Made by a program: the position numbers and the translations under genes. From contig JALEJQ010000017.1 of NCBI GenBank assembly GCA_022769565.1, forward strand, positions 60,780 to 124,779: 64,000 bases of DNA. Reading direction: 5' to 3'. The stretch comes from Oscillospiraceae bacterium. Its GTDB lineage: Bacteria; Bacillota; Clostridia; Oscillospirales; Ruminococcaceae. Shown here piece by piece: positions 26,239-36,229 of the stretch (the stretch's first letter is position 1; every line of letters starts with the position of its first letter). Under the pieces are notes generated by a model. That model had not been told where the DNA came from. It did no database searches and was given only the letters and a program-made list of their open reading frames with translations.

Positions 26239-27303
26239 ATGGACATCGTTCAGTTCAAATGTCCTAACTGCGGCGGAAGCGTCGTTTTTGACCCCAATAC
26301 CCAGAAGCACGTCTGCGAATATTGTATGTCCGACTTCACCGAGGAGGAGCTTCAGCAGATACAAGGTCTTGAAAACAGTTCCGAGGATACATATACTATC
26401 CCTAACGAGGAACAGCAGGAGGAATTCAACTCCCACACCAACCTTTATATCTGCGACAGCTGCGGTGCCGAGATAATTGCCGATGAAAATACGGCTGCGT
26501 CCTTCTGCTACTACTGCCACAATCCCGTGGCGCTGAAGGGCAGACTTACCGGCGACTGCCGCCCCGAGCTTATCATTCCTTTCAAATTCACAAGGGAACA
26601 GACCCTGGAAAAATACAAGGAATGGTGCGGCAAAAAGTGGTTCCTTCCGGGGGATTTTACCTCCCAATCACAGCTTGAAAAGATCACGGGACTTTACGTT
26701 CCCTTCTGGCTTGCGGACTGCACCGTAAACGCACAGATGCATGGCGAGGGCAGGATAGTTACCTCCCACAGAATGGGCGATTATCAGATAACCAACACAA
26801 AGGTGTTCTCCGTTGAAAGAGGTGCTACACTTGAATATAAGGGCGTACCTGCCGACGGTTCAAAAAAGCTTGACGACAGGCTTATGGACTCGGTTGAACC
26901 CTTTAACTACAAGGAATTTGTGCCCTTCTCAATGTCATATCTTTCCGGCTTCTTTGCGGATAAGTATGACGTTTCCAAGGCGGAGGTGCTGCCGAGGATA
27001 AAGCAGAGAGTGGAACAAGGCTCTCAGGACGTTCTTATGAACGATATTCACGGCTACACAAGCGTTGTGCCTGATTTCCGCCGCACTCAGATAATCCGTA
27101 CAAACTGGCATTATACCATGCTCCCCGTGTGGTTTATGACCTATAAGTACAACGGTAAGGATTATTTCTTCGGCATGAACGGTCAGACGGGCAAAATAAC
27201 GGGCATTCTCCCCGTTTCCATACCAAAGCTGATAGGACTTGCCGCAGGACTGCTTATCGGAGTTGGCATTATTGCAGGCTTGATAGGAGGTGCGATATTC
27301 TGA
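26239..27303 (+). CDS. TFIIB-type zinc-ribbon membrane protein (YdjG-like)
   Basis: MDIVQFKCPNCGGSVVFDPNTQKHVCEYCMSDF...LYICDSCGAEIIADENTAASFCYYCHNPV; C-terminal TM GLAAGLLIGVGIIAGLIGGAIF. Confidence 0.82.
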   Translation: MDIVQFKCPNCGGSVVFDPNTQKHVCEYCMSDFTEEELQQIQGLENSSEDTYTIPNEEQQEEFNSHTNLYICDSCGAEIIADENTAASFCYYCHNPVALKGRLTGDCRPELIIPFKFTREQTLEKYKEWCGKKWFLPGDFTSQSQLEKITGLYVPFWLADCTVNAQMHGEGRIVTSHRMGDYQITNTKVFSVERGATLEYKGVPADGSKKLDDRLMDSVEPFNYKEFVPFSMSYLSGFFADKYDVSKAEVLPRIKQRVEQGSQDVLMNDIHGYTSVVPDFRRTQIIRTNWHYTMLPVWFMTYKYNGKDYFFGMNGQTGKITGILPVSIPKLIGLAAGLLIGVGIIAGLIGGAIF

Positions 27304-28088
27304 TGAAAAAAACACTTCTGAAAATCCTTGCCGCAGCAGTTTCTTCCGCAGCGGCGGCTGCCTGTATGACAATAAGCGCATTTGCCTATTCAGCAGGCAT
27401 TGACGACCAGGCAGGAATTTACACCTCCGAGCAGATAGCGGAGCTTGAAGCCCGTCAGCAGGAGGTGGCAGACCACACAGGCTGGAATATTGCCGTTGTT
27501 ACTACGGACGATGGCTTTGGCACGGACGGCTATAATGCAATTGAGTACGCCGAGGCGTATTACGACAAGACCTTCGGCTACAGTTCATCGGGTATTCTGT
27601 ACCTTATAGATGTAGATTACCGCCACTTCTGCATTTCCGGTGAAGCAGACTATAAATATTTTGATGACAATCGTGTCAGGGATATGTCGAACACCTGCGA
27701 AAAGTATTACTTCGACTATGACGATGTTGGAAACCTTAACGCATTTTACGATAAGGTCGAGTATTACTACGATAAGGGACCCTTCACAAGTGACGGTTCT
27801 GCAGAAAGCTCAAAAATCAGATTTAACTTCGGTGCTGCGGCAATTGTCGGACTTATCGCAGCGGCAATAGGCGTGGGAGTTGTGTGGTCACGGTATAAAT
27901 TCCACTATCAGCCCACGGCTAACAACTACCTTGACGGCAGCAGGATAAACTTCTACCGCAGAACAGACCGCTTTGTAAGAGAATTTACAACAAAGGCTAA
28001 GATAGAATCAAGCAGCGGCGGCGGAGGCAGCCATGGTTCAAGCGGCGGACACAGCCACGGCGGCGGCGGTCACGGCGGAAGAAGATAA
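27303..28088 (+). CDS. TPM-domain protein (YdjH-like), Gly/His/Ser-rich tail
   Basis: Signal peptide, YSAGIDDQAGIYTSEQIAELEARQQEVADHTGWNIAVVTTDD; C-term SSGGGGSHGSSGGHSHGGGGHGGRR. Confidence 0.85.
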   Translation: MKKTLLKILAAAVSSAAAAACMTISAFAYSAGIDDQAGIYTSEQIAELEARQQEVADHTGWNIAVVTTDDGFGTDGYNAIEYAEAYYDKTFGYSSSGILYLIDVDYRHFCISGEADYKYFDDNRVRDMSNTCEKYYFDYDDVGNLNAFYDKVEYYYDKGPFTSDGSAESSKIRFNFGAAAIVGLIAAAIGVGVVWSRYKFHYQPTANNYLDGSRINFYRRTDRFVREFTTKAKIESSSGGGGSHGSSGGHSHGGGGHGGRR

Positions 28089-28198
28089 AGCGCTGCGCTA
28101 AATGAATAATGAAAAATGAATAATTTTGGTGTTCGCTGCGCTCACGAATTATAATTTTTTACGATTCAGCTTAAAACAATATCACCAATACAAAAATA

Positions 28199-28246
28199 TA
28201 CAGGCGATCATAGCATACGATTTGCTATGATCGCCTGTTTTTTTGT
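28199..28246 (+). terminator. Strong terminator hairpin
   Basis: CAGGCGATCATAGCA-TACGATT-TGCTATGATCGCCTG followed by TTTTTTTG. Confidence 0.85.
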
Positions 28247-28318
28247 TATATATAAACAATCTGTGCAGAAAAATCCCCCTTGAAATCATACTGTTTCAAC
28301 AAATCTTTATTATACCTC

Positions 28319-28380
28319 TTGACAAACAATACTATGTGTTGTATAGTATATACATAACAAAGTACATCGCAACACATAGT
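28319..28380 (+). promoter_or_regulatory. padR promoter overlapped by an 11-bp perfect inverted repeat
   Basis: TTGACA (28319-28324), 17-nt spacer, TATAGT (28342-28347); ACTATGTGTTG (28331-28341) / CAACACATAGT (28370-28380). Confidence 0.75.
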
Positions 28381-28398
28381 ATTATACAGGAGGCAATA

Positions 28399-28725
28399 AT
28401 GGACAGTCAGCTTAAAAGAGGTCTGTTGGAGGTCTGCGTTCTTAAGGCGCTTACTTCCGGAGATTCCTACGGGTACCAAATAATCAAGGATCTGTCTGAA
28501 AACGGCGTGAAAATTTCCGAATCCACTCTTTATCCTATACTGAAAAGGCTTGAATCGGGAAACCTTCTTACCGTATATTCCGTTGAACACGGCGGCAGAC
28601 TAAGGAAATATTACTCCATAACCGAAGGCGGACGAAAGGAAATAGCACGGTTCCTTGAAGAGTGGGACGAGGTAATGAAAATTTATGATTTCATAAGGGG
28701 AGGCTCGGAAAATGAACAAAACTGA
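28399..28725 (+). CDS. PadR-family transcriptional regulator
   Basis: MDSQLKRGLLEVCVLKALTSGDSYGYQIIKDLSENGVKISESTLYPILKRLESGNLL. Confidence 0.92.
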   Translation: MDSQLKRGLLEVCVLKALTSGDSYGYQIIKDLSENGVKISESTLYPILKRLESGNLLTVYSVEHGGRLRKYYSITEGGRKEIARFLEEWDEVMKIYDFIRGGSENEQN

Positions 28726-29329
28726 ATTTACAGAAAAAATACTTTCGCTTCTGGCGGATTATCCAAGGGACAAGGTAATGGAACAGCTTGAATTTTACCT
28801 TGAAGCTATAGACGACAGAAAAGAGGACGGAATGACCGAGGAAGAAGCGGTGGAAGCTCTCGGCAGCATTGAGAAGATCGCAGAGGAAATAAAGATCGGT
28901 CTGCCGCTGACATCTCTTGCAGGGAGCGCCATAAAGAAAAGCCGCAGCTCCGCAGGCAACAAGACCCTTTGGGCAGTTCTGGCGGCACTGGGTTCTCCGC
29001 TGTGGCTGGTGCTTGTGCTTTGTGCGCTGATACTGCTGCTGTCGGTATATGTCGTTATTTGGTCGGCTGCAGTGGCTTTGTGGGCAGCGGAGGCTTCACT
29101 GGCTTTAGGCGGAATTGCAGGTGTTATCCACGGTATTGTGCGCATTTTCGGCGGAGAATTCGGCGGCGGAATGATGGTATCGGGTGCTTTTGCCTTTGCC
29201 GCAGGACTTTCCATACTGCTTTTCACACCCTTCTGCAAGGCTACAAAGGGACTTGCGGCTGTATCGGTAATGATACCGAAAAAAATCAAATCGGCTCTTT
29301 TCGGCTCGGGTAAAGGAGAGGTAAAATGA
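28712..29329 (+). CDS. DUF1700-family membrane protein
   Basis: MNKTEFTEKILSLLADYPRDKVMEQLEFYLEAIDDRKEDGMTEEEAVEALGSIEKIAEEI... Confidence 0.85.
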   Translation: MNKTEFTEKILSLLADYPRDKVMEQLEFYLEAIDDRKEDGMTEEEAVEALGSIEKIAEEIKIGLPLTSLAGSAIKKSRSSAGNKTLWAVLAALGSPLWLVLVLCALILLLSVYVVIWSAAVALWAAEASLALGGIAGVIHGIVRIFGGEFGGGMMVSGAFAFAAGLSILLFTPFCKATKGLAAVSVMIPKKIKSALFGSGKGEVK

Positions 29330-30327
29330 ACATATTAACTAAAACTGCGCTCTGCGTAATGTCTTGCGGAGCGGTGATATTTGCAGCAGGCTTTGCAGCT
29401 TCGGGCTTTGATATAACAAAGCTGTCCGATGTTGAATATAACTACACGGAAGAAAGCTTCACCTTTGACGGAGATCTTGACCTTGATTTTGAAGCGCTTT
29501 ACGACGATGTAAAGATCGGTCGTTCCCCCGACGACATGATACGAATAACCTGTCAGAACGGCGGAAATATACGTTACACCTCTTCGGAATCGGACGGGGT
29601 CGCAGTCCTCAGGAGCGAAACGGCAGTTTCAAAGCAGAAAGCATGGTTCACCTTTATGAACATTGATTTTTCCGCAGACAAAAAGCCGCCCCTTACCATA
29701 CTGCTCCCCGAAAATTACAGCGGCAGCGTAAACGCCGTTATTGACAGCGGAAAACTGGAAATGTGGGGATGCTCGGCGGAAAGCTTCACCCTTAAACAGC
29801 TGTACGGCAATGCGGAGATAGAACATTCCGAATTCGGTTCCTTTGCGGCAGAAATGGACAGCGGCAATTTCTCGGCAGAAAGCTCGAGTATCTCCGATAG
29901 CTTTGAGTTAAATTCCCTTTACGGTAAATTTGAACTGGAGGAATGTGTGCTTAACGGCGGTCAGAGCATTACTGTTGAAAGCGGCAGCTCGGAAATTTCC
30001 GATTCCATATTTGCAGGCAGCTTTACATTCAAGAGCAGCTACGGCAATGTTGACATATCCGAGTCGGTGTTTGAGGAATCGGCTTGCGTTTACGATTCAA
30101 ACGGCAGCATTGAACTGGAGGACTGCGTTTTCGGACAGGGCGGACGGTTTGAGACCGCATACGGAAACATCAAGGGCGTAATAAAAGGCAGTGAGGAATA
30201 TTACAGCATAATTTCCGAGGCGTCCTACGGCAGCAGCAGCTTAAAGACGGAAATCCGTGACGGCAAGCCTGTACTTGAACTCAGAAGCGACAGCGGAAAT
30301 ATTGACGTAAAATTCAAGGATAAATAA
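29326..30327 (+). CDS. DUF4097-like beta-helical membrane-anchored protein
   Basis: N-term TM then repetitive beta-strand repeats (ESSSISDSFELNSLYGKFELEECVLNGG...); gene context with PadR/DUF1700. Confidence 0.75.
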   Translation: MNILTKTALCVMSCGAVIFAAGFAASGFDITKLSDVEYNYTEESFTFDGDLDLDFEALYDDVKIGRSPDDMIRITCQNGGNIRYTSSESDGVAVLRSETAVSKQKAWFTFMNIDFSADKKPPLTILLPENYSGSVNAVIDSGKLEMWGCSAESFTLKQLYGNAEIEHSEFGSFAAEMDSGNFSAESSSISDSFELNSLYGKFELEECVLNGGQSITVESGSSEISDSIFAGSFTFKSSYGNVDISESVFEESACVYDSNGSIELEDCVFGQGGRFETAYGNIKGVIKGSEEYYSIISEASYGSSSLKTEIRDGKPVLELRSDSGNIDVKFKDK

Positions 30328-30464
30328 CAAATGCGGCGAAGCGTACCGACGGCGGTGCGTTTCGCTTTTGTTTCGGTAAAAATTTGATTTTCATATAATT
30401 ATGCTTGAACATATACGGGAAATATGGTAAAATCTTAATAATAAACCGTAAAGGAGCTGTTTTT

Positions 30465-31514
30465 ATGTTTTTCAAACCCTCTGACCCCAATATGGCATAT
30501 ATGGGCAGAATAGATCATTCCGACCCCGACGCACCTGCGCTTTTCTGGGCAGGCTCTCAGATAAGATTCAACTTCAAGGGCACAAGCCTTAAAATATCTG
30601 CGGTAAACCATTCCTACTGGGGCGAGCTTGCCCTCGGCGTTATTCTTGACGGGGAAATGATAAAAATTCCTCTTTCTCCCGAAAACAACGGCAAGGAAGT
30701 GCTGCTCACCGCCGCTGAAAACCTGCCCGACACAAAACATGAGGTAGTTATCTATAAGAAACACGCCGCAAACCAGCTTCTTGTTTTCAAGGGCGTGGAG
30801 ATAGACGGCACTTTGCTTGAAAAGCCTGCCCTGCCACGGCTCAAAATGGAGGTCTACGGCGACAGCGTGTGTGCAGGAGAGGTGATCGAGGCTGTGGAAT
30901 ATGTGGGTCAGTGCGACCCCGACGGACATAACAGCAGATACGACAACGTTTGGAACAGCTTTGTTATGCAGACCGCCCGTAACCTTGATGCGCAGATACA
31001 TAACAACTGTCAGGGCGGCATTGCTCTTTTTGACGGTACAGGCTATTTCCACCACCCCGATTATATAGGTCTTGAAAGCACCTTTGACAAGCTGTGCTAC
31101 TTCCCCGAGGGCGGCGTGTCACAGTGGGATTTCTCGCTTTATACCCCCGATATTGTAGTTATAGCCATAGGACAGAACGACAAGCACAACGGCAGAACGG
31201 ACAAGGACGATATTGACATCTCCGACCCTGTTTACCGTACAGAATGGCAGACGGCGTATATAAAAATGGTGCGCACTCTTAACGATAAGTACGGTTCGCC
31301 TAAATTTGTGCTTACCACCACCGTACTTATGCACGACCCCGAATGGGATAAAGCCATCGATGAGATAAAGGACAGGCTCAACGAAATGGGCATAAGGGCT
31401 TATCACAATATGTTCAGCCGCAACGGAGCAGCAACCCCCGGACACCCCAGACTTCCCGAGCATAACGAAATGGCGGAGGAATTGACGGCGTTTATTAAAA
31501 ATAATGTGCTTTAA
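30465..31514 (+). CDS. SGNH esterase, CE2-like (acetylxylan esterase)
   Basis: N-terminal jelly-roll-like GSQIRFNFKGTSLKISAVNHS then MEVYGDSVCAGEV, VIAIGQND, GHPRLPEHNEMAEEL. Confidence 0.82.
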   Translation: MFFKPSDPNMAYMGRIDHSDPDAPALFWAGSQIRFNFKGTSLKISAVNHSYWGELALGVILDGEMIKIPLSPENNGKEVLLTAAENLPDTKHEVVIYKKHAANQLLVFKGVEIDGTLLEKPALPRLKMEVYGDSVCAGEVIEAVEYVGQCDPDGHNSRYDNVWNSFVMQTARNLDAQIHNNCQGGIALFDGTGYFHHPDYIGLESTFDKLCYFPEGGVSQWDFSLYTPDIVVIAIGQNDKHNGRTDKDDIDISDPVYRTEWQTAYIKMVRTLNDKYGSPKFVLTTTVLMHDPEWDKAIDEIKDRLNEMGIRAYHNMFSRNGAATPGHPRLPEHNEMAEELTAFIKNNVL

Positions 31515-32052
31515 TCCGACAGCGAAGCGATAATGGGATTCCAAAGGGACGAGTCCCTTTGGCGAGGGGCTTAAGTCAATGTTATTGACTTTGGCGAGAG
31601 AGCCCCTTGTCGCTCTCCGCAGAGAGCGAAACACCCCTAAAGCAAGGCACAGAGCCAAGTAACAGCAAAAACAATAAAGTAAAAGTTACAAAGGCGCAAT
31701 TCACATAAAAAATCGGAATCAAGTAATGTGTTGTATGACACAAAACTTGTAAAACCGACTATGTGAATTGCGCCTATTTCTACCCCCATAAAAACATAGT
31801 ATCCCTCGGATAAAAATATACTGCGCGCAGCGAAGTGTATTTTTATCCGACACGGCAAAAGTAGAGCATTGTTATGCACGAAAAAGCGATTATTAACGGG
31901 CAATGTGGTGCAACGGTCAATTCCGTGTAATACTAATAAAATCGGGCGCACACTGTGCGCCCATACAGAGAGATTGCAAAAAATGCTGATTTTGTGTGGA
32001 AAACTACCACCAAAGTTTGCTGTGTCGGATAAAATGCACATCGCTTCGCTGT
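31513..32052 (-). repeat. Multi-hairpin intergenic module copy 2 (82-bp core 31693-31774)
   Basis: Reverse orientation: ccaaagggacgagtccctttgg, cgctctccgcagagagcg, GGCGCAATTCACATA...TATGTGAATTGCGCC, tcggataaaaataca...tgtatttttatccga, gggcgcacactgtgcgccc. Confidence 0.9.
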
Positions 32053-32056
32053 TGGG

Positions 32057-33967
32057 TCAGCTATTTGCGATGGCATTGCCCGTATAAAGCTGATAATATC
32101 TGCCCTTCTGTTCGATGAGCTTATCGTGGGTGCCTCTTTCAATTATCCTGCCCTGTTCAAGCACCATGATACAGTCGGAATTTCTTACGGTGGAAAGTCT
32201 GTGTGCTATAACAAATGTCGTTCTGCCGTACATAAGTCCGTCCATGCCCTGCTGCACAAGAGTTTCCGTTCTCGTATCAATGGAGGATGTTGCTTCGTCA
32301 AGGATAAGTGCAGGAGGGTCGGCAACTGCGGCTCTTGCTATGGCGATAAGCTGTCTTTGTCCCTGGCTCAGGTTTGCGCCGTCGCCTGTGAGCATGGTGT
32401 TATAGCCCTCGGGCAGACGCTTTATAAAGCCGTCTGCGTTGGCAAGCTTCGCTGCTGCGATACACTCCTCATCGCTTGCTTCAAGCCGTCCGTAACGGAT
32501 ATTGTCCATTACCGTGCCTGTGAAAAGGTGTGTGTCCTGGAGAACTATGCCGAGAGAACGTCTCAGGTCGGATTTTTTTATCTTATTGACGTTTATGCCG
32601 TCATAGCGTATCTTGCCGTCCTGAATGTCATAGAAACGGTTGATAAGATTCGTTATAGTGGTCTTGCCTGCGCCTGTACTGCCGACAAACGCAAGCTTCT
32701 GACCCGGCTCCGCTTCAAGCCTTACATCGTGGAGAACCATTTTATCATCACTGTAGCCGAAGTCCACGCCGTCAAAAACAATGCGTCCTTCCAGTTTTGT
32801 ATAGGTCACCGTGCCGTCATTGGCATGAGGATGCTTCCACGCCCATATTCCCGTGCGCTCGGTGGTCTCTTCAATGCTTCCGTCGGCGTTTTCCTTTGCG
32901 TTGACAAGCTCAACATAGCCGTCATCGGTCTCCGGCTCTTCATCAAGAAGGCTGAATACTCTCTCTCCGCCTGCCATAGCCATTACTATGGCGTTAAGCT
33001 GCTGGCTTATCTGTATAACAGGCTGGGTGAAATTCTTGTTCAGGGAAAGGAAGGAAACAAGAGTGCCGAGAGTAAGCCCCGTAATGCCGCTGAGGGCAAG
33101 GGCTGCACCTATTGCAACGCAGAGAACATAGCTTATATTTCCCAGATTTGCATTAATAGGCATCATGATATTGGCGAACTTGTTTGCGTTGTTTGCGCTG
33201 TCACGAAGCTCGTTGTTTATCTTTCTGAACTGTTCAAGGCTCTTATCCTCGTGACAGAACACCTTTACAACCTTCTGACCCTCCATCATTTCTTCGATAT
33301 AACCGTTTACCGCACCCAGATCCTTCTGCTGCTTTCCGAAATATACCGCCGACTTTCCGCCGATGTTCTTTGTTACGGAAAACATAACGAATATCATAAA
33401 TATCGTTACTATTGTAAGAGGAACGTTTAAAACTATCATACTGATAAAGCTTGTTACAATAGTTACAAAGGAGTTTATTGACTGGGGTATGCTCTGGCTT
33501 ATAAGCTGTCTGAGGGTATCTATATCGTTGGTATAGACGGACATTATATCGCCGTGGGCATGGGTATCAAAATATTTGACAGGCAGCTTTTCCATATGTG
33601 TGAAAAGGTCTGCTCTCAGGTTTCTCAGAGTGCCCTGCGTAACGTTTACCATTATTCTGTTATAGGTATAGGCGCTTGCGATACCTATGACATACACCGC
33701 AACAAGACGGAGTATAGCCGCTCCCAGCGGAGCAAAATCCGGTACGTCCTGCTTTGTAAGAGGAATGATATAATCGTCGATAAGGCTCTGCATAAAAAGC
33801 ATTCCGCAAAGAGTTGTTATTGAAGTTATGATAATACATATCACAACGATAATAAAATGCATCTTGTAGTTTCTGAACATATAACCCATTATTCTTTTAA
33901 GGGTCTTTCCGTCAAATTTCTTAAAGTTTTTCATATCGATGGGCTGTTTGTTGTGTGGACCCGGCAT
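32057..33967 (-). CDS. ABC exporter half-transporter (TMD-NBD)
   Basis: Walker A GSTGAGKTT; signature LSQGQRQLIAIARA; ILDEATSSIDT. Confidence 0.93.
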   Translation of the reverse strand: MPGPHNKQPIDMKNFKKFDGKTLKRIMGYMFRNYKMHFIIVVICIIITSITTLCGMLFMQSLIDDYIIPLTKQDVPDFAPLGAAILRLVAVYVIGIASAYTYNRIMVNVTQGTLRNLRADLFTHMEKLPVKYFDTHAHGDIMSVYTNDIDTLRQLISQSIPQSINSFVTIVTSFISMIVLNVPLTIVTIFMIFVMFSVTKNIGGKSAVYFGKQQKDLGAVNGYIEEMMEGQKVVKVFCHEDKSLEQFRKINNELRDSANNANKFANIMMPINANLGNISYVLCVAIGAALALSGITGLTLGTLVSFLSLNKNFTQPVIQISQQLNAIVMAMAGGERVFSLLDEEPETDDGYVELVNAKENADGSIEETTERTGIWAWKHPHANDGTVTYTKLEGRIVFDGVDFGYSDDKMVLHDVRLEAEPGQKLAFVGSTGAGKTTITNLINRFYDIQDGKIRYDGINVNKIKKSDLRRSLGIVLQDTHLFTGTVMDNIRYGRLEASDEECIAAAKLANADGFIKRLPEGYNTMLTGDGANLSQGQRQLIAIARAAVADPPALILDEATSSIDTRTETLVQQGMDGLMYGRTTFVIAHRLSTVRNSDCIMVLEQGRIIERGTHDKLIEQKGRYYQLYTGNAIANS

Positions 33968-33984
33968 AACGCTTCACTCTCCTT

Positions 33985-35733
33985 TCAGTCGGCTGCGGGC
34001 TCGTCAAAGTCGCCGCTGCCCTTAGTCTGCGTATTGTATATCTCACGGTAAATATCGTTTGTTTCAAGAAGCTTTTCGTGGGTGTCAAAGCCGTTTATCC
34101 TGCCGTCGTCAAGGACAAGAATACGGTCTGCGTGCTGAACGCTTGAAACACGCTGCGCAATGATTATCTTCGTTGTACCGGGTATCTTCTTGGCAAAGGC
34201 TTCTCTTATCTTTGCGTCTGTAGCGGTATCAACTGCGCTTGTGGAATCGTCAAGAACAAGTATCTTCGGGTTTTTGAGAAGCGCTCTTGCGATACAAAGA
34301 CGCTGCTTCTGACCGCCGGAAACGTTGCTTCCGCCCTGTTCTATCCTTGTTTCGTATTTATCGGGGAAACGCTCGATGAACTCGTCTGCGCAGGCAAGGC
34401 GGCAAACCTCTCTGCACTCCTCCTCCGTTGCGTCCTCCTTGCCCCAGCGGAGATTTTCAAGGATCGTTCCCGAGAAAAGCACATTCTTCTGGAGCACCAC
34501 CGCAACGCTGTTTCTCAGGTATTCAAGGTCGTAGCTTCTTACGTCCTTTCCGCCTACGGAAACGCTGCCGCTGTCAACATCGTAAAGACGGCTTATAAGG
34601 CTTACAAGGCTTGATTTTCCGCAGCCTGTTCCGCCTATTATGCCGATAGTTTCGCCTGCTTTTATATGAAGGTCGATGTCCTTCAGGGTCTCCTCTCCGC
34701 TGCCGTGCTTATATGAGAAGTTCACATGTTCAAAATCGATCCTTCCGTCGGGCATATCGGTGTCGGGGTTTTCGGGGTTGGTGATGTCCGGCTGTTCGTT
34801 TATGACCTCCGCAATACGCATGCCGCTTGCAACGCTCATGGAGAGCATAACAAATATCATGGAGAGCATCATAAGTGACATAAGCACACTCATTACATAG
34901 GTGAACAAGGAAGTCAGCTCGCCTGTTGTAAGGCTGCCGGCAACAATGGATCTTGCGCCGAACCATGACAGCAGGATTATGCAGGAATAAATCACGAACA
35001 TCATTATAGGGTTGTTGAGGGCGATAAGACTTTCCGCCTTAACGAACATTTTGTAGATGTTTTCGGACGCCGTTCTGAACTTGACGGTCTCGTGGTCCTC
35101 TCTTACAAAAGCCTTGACAACTCTTATGGCAGAAACGTTTTCCTGAACGCTTGCATTAAGGTCGTCATACTTTTTGAAAACAACGTCAAAAATCTTTGTT
35201 ACCTTGCCGATGATAAGGAAGATAAGCACCGCAAGAATGACTATAGCCGCAAGGAAGATAAGACTCAGCTTTGCGTTGATGAGAAAGCACATAGCCATGC
35301 TGCATATAAGCATAAAGGGCGCTCTTACCGCAATTCTTATGACCATCTGAAATGCGTTCTGCAGGTTGGTAACGTCGGTAGTCATACGGGTGATAAGGCC
35401 TGCCGTGCTGTATTTGTCGATATTTGAGAAGGAAAAGCGCTGTATGTTCTCATACATACTGTCTCTCAGGTTGCAGGCGAAACCGGAAGAAGCGTCAGCC
35501 GCATATTTTCCGGCAAGAAAGCCGAAGGTAAGGCTGAAAAACGCCAGTACAAGCATAAGAACGCCGTAAAGCGCCACAGCCTTCATATCCTGCTTGTTTA
35601 TGCCCTTGTCTATTATCATTGCCGTAACGAAAGGAATAATGACCTCCATTACCACCTCCAGCGCAGAAAATATGGGCGTGAGAATAGTGGATCTTTTATA
35701 CTGCTTGATTTGCCCCATAAGTGTTTTTATCAC
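33985..35733 (-). CDS. ABC exporter half-transporter (TMD-NBD), partner
   Basis: Walker A GGTGCGKSS; VSGGQKQRLCIARALL; VLDDSTSAVDT (degenerate catalytic Glu to Asp). Confidence 0.93.
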   Translation of the reverse strand: MIKTLMGQIKQYKRSTILTPIFSALEVVMEVIIPFVTAMIIDKGINKQDMKAVALYGVLMLVLAFFSLTFGFLAGKYAADASSGFACNLRDSMYENIQRFSFSNIDKYSTAGLITRMTTDVTNLQNAFQMVIRIAVRAPFMLICSMAMCFLINAKLSLIFLAAIVILAVLIFLIIGKVTKIFDVVFKKYDDLNASVQENVSAIRVVKAFVREDHETVKFRTASENIYKMFVKAESLIALNNPIMMFVIYSCIILLSWFGARSIVAGSLTTGELTSLFTYVMSVLMSLMMLSMIFVMLSMSVASGMRIAEVINEQPDITNPENPDTDMPDGRIDFEHVNFSYKHGSGEETLKDIDLHIKAGETIGIIGGTGCGKSSLVSLISRLYDVDSGSVSVGGKDVRSYDLEYLRNSVAVVLQKNVLFSGTILENLRWGKEDATEEECREVCRLACADEFIERFPDKYETRIEQGGSNVSGGQKQRLCIARALLKNPKILVLDDSTSAVDTATDAKIREAFAKKIPGTTKIIIAQRVSSVQHADRILVLDDGRINGFDTHEKLLETNDIYREIYNTQTKGSGDFDEPAAD

Positions 35734-36185
35734 AAATCATTCCTCCTTTTTGTTTCCTGCTTAAGGTTTTTAAGCATAATGCCGAGGCAGCGCTCCGTAA
35801 TGCGGACGTCCTCTTCGGGAATATCCTTGCAGAGACAATCTCTTGTGCGATTCATGTCCTCCTGCATTTTCTGTTCGTATTCCCTTGCCTTTTCGGTAAG
35901 TACGATATGCTTTTTTCTGTCGTCCCCGGGGTCAGCTGCCATTTCAAGGTAGCCTTTTTTCTTCAGCTCCTTTAAAAGAGCGGAAATTGCCGGTCTTGAC
36001 ACCCCGGAAGCACGGCAAAGCTCCGTGGGGCATATACCCTCATCTTCTGCGTTGTGCCGCAGAAGATATGCAATGCAGAAGCTTTGCGAGGTAGTTAGCC
36101 CGTTGTCTGCGATATGCTCCTTGCACATCTGTTCAAGAAGAACGTTTATCTGCCTTAAATAGTGCATAACAGCCTGATCGTCCAA
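35730..36185 (-). CDS. MarR-family regulator
   Basis: NGLTTSQSFCIAYLLRHNAEDEGICPTELCRASGVSRPAISALLKELKKKGYLEMAADPGDDRKKHIVLTEKAREYEQ. Confidence 0.92.
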   Translation of the reverse strand: MDDQAVMHYLRQINVLLEQMCKEHIADNGLTTSQSFCIAYLLRHNAEDEGICPTELCRASGVSRPAISALLKELKKKGYLEMAADPGDDRKKHIVLTEKAREYEQKMQEDMNRTRDCLCKDIPEEDVRITERCLGIMLKNLKQETKRRNDL

Positions 36186-36229
36186 AGCATTCCCTCCTTA
36201 CATTTTATATGTTATATACTGCTCCCTGT

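Noticed and set aside
32126-33430. 434-aa plus-strand ORF
   Set aside because: Antisense to the ABC exporter NBD/TMD; no independent signature.
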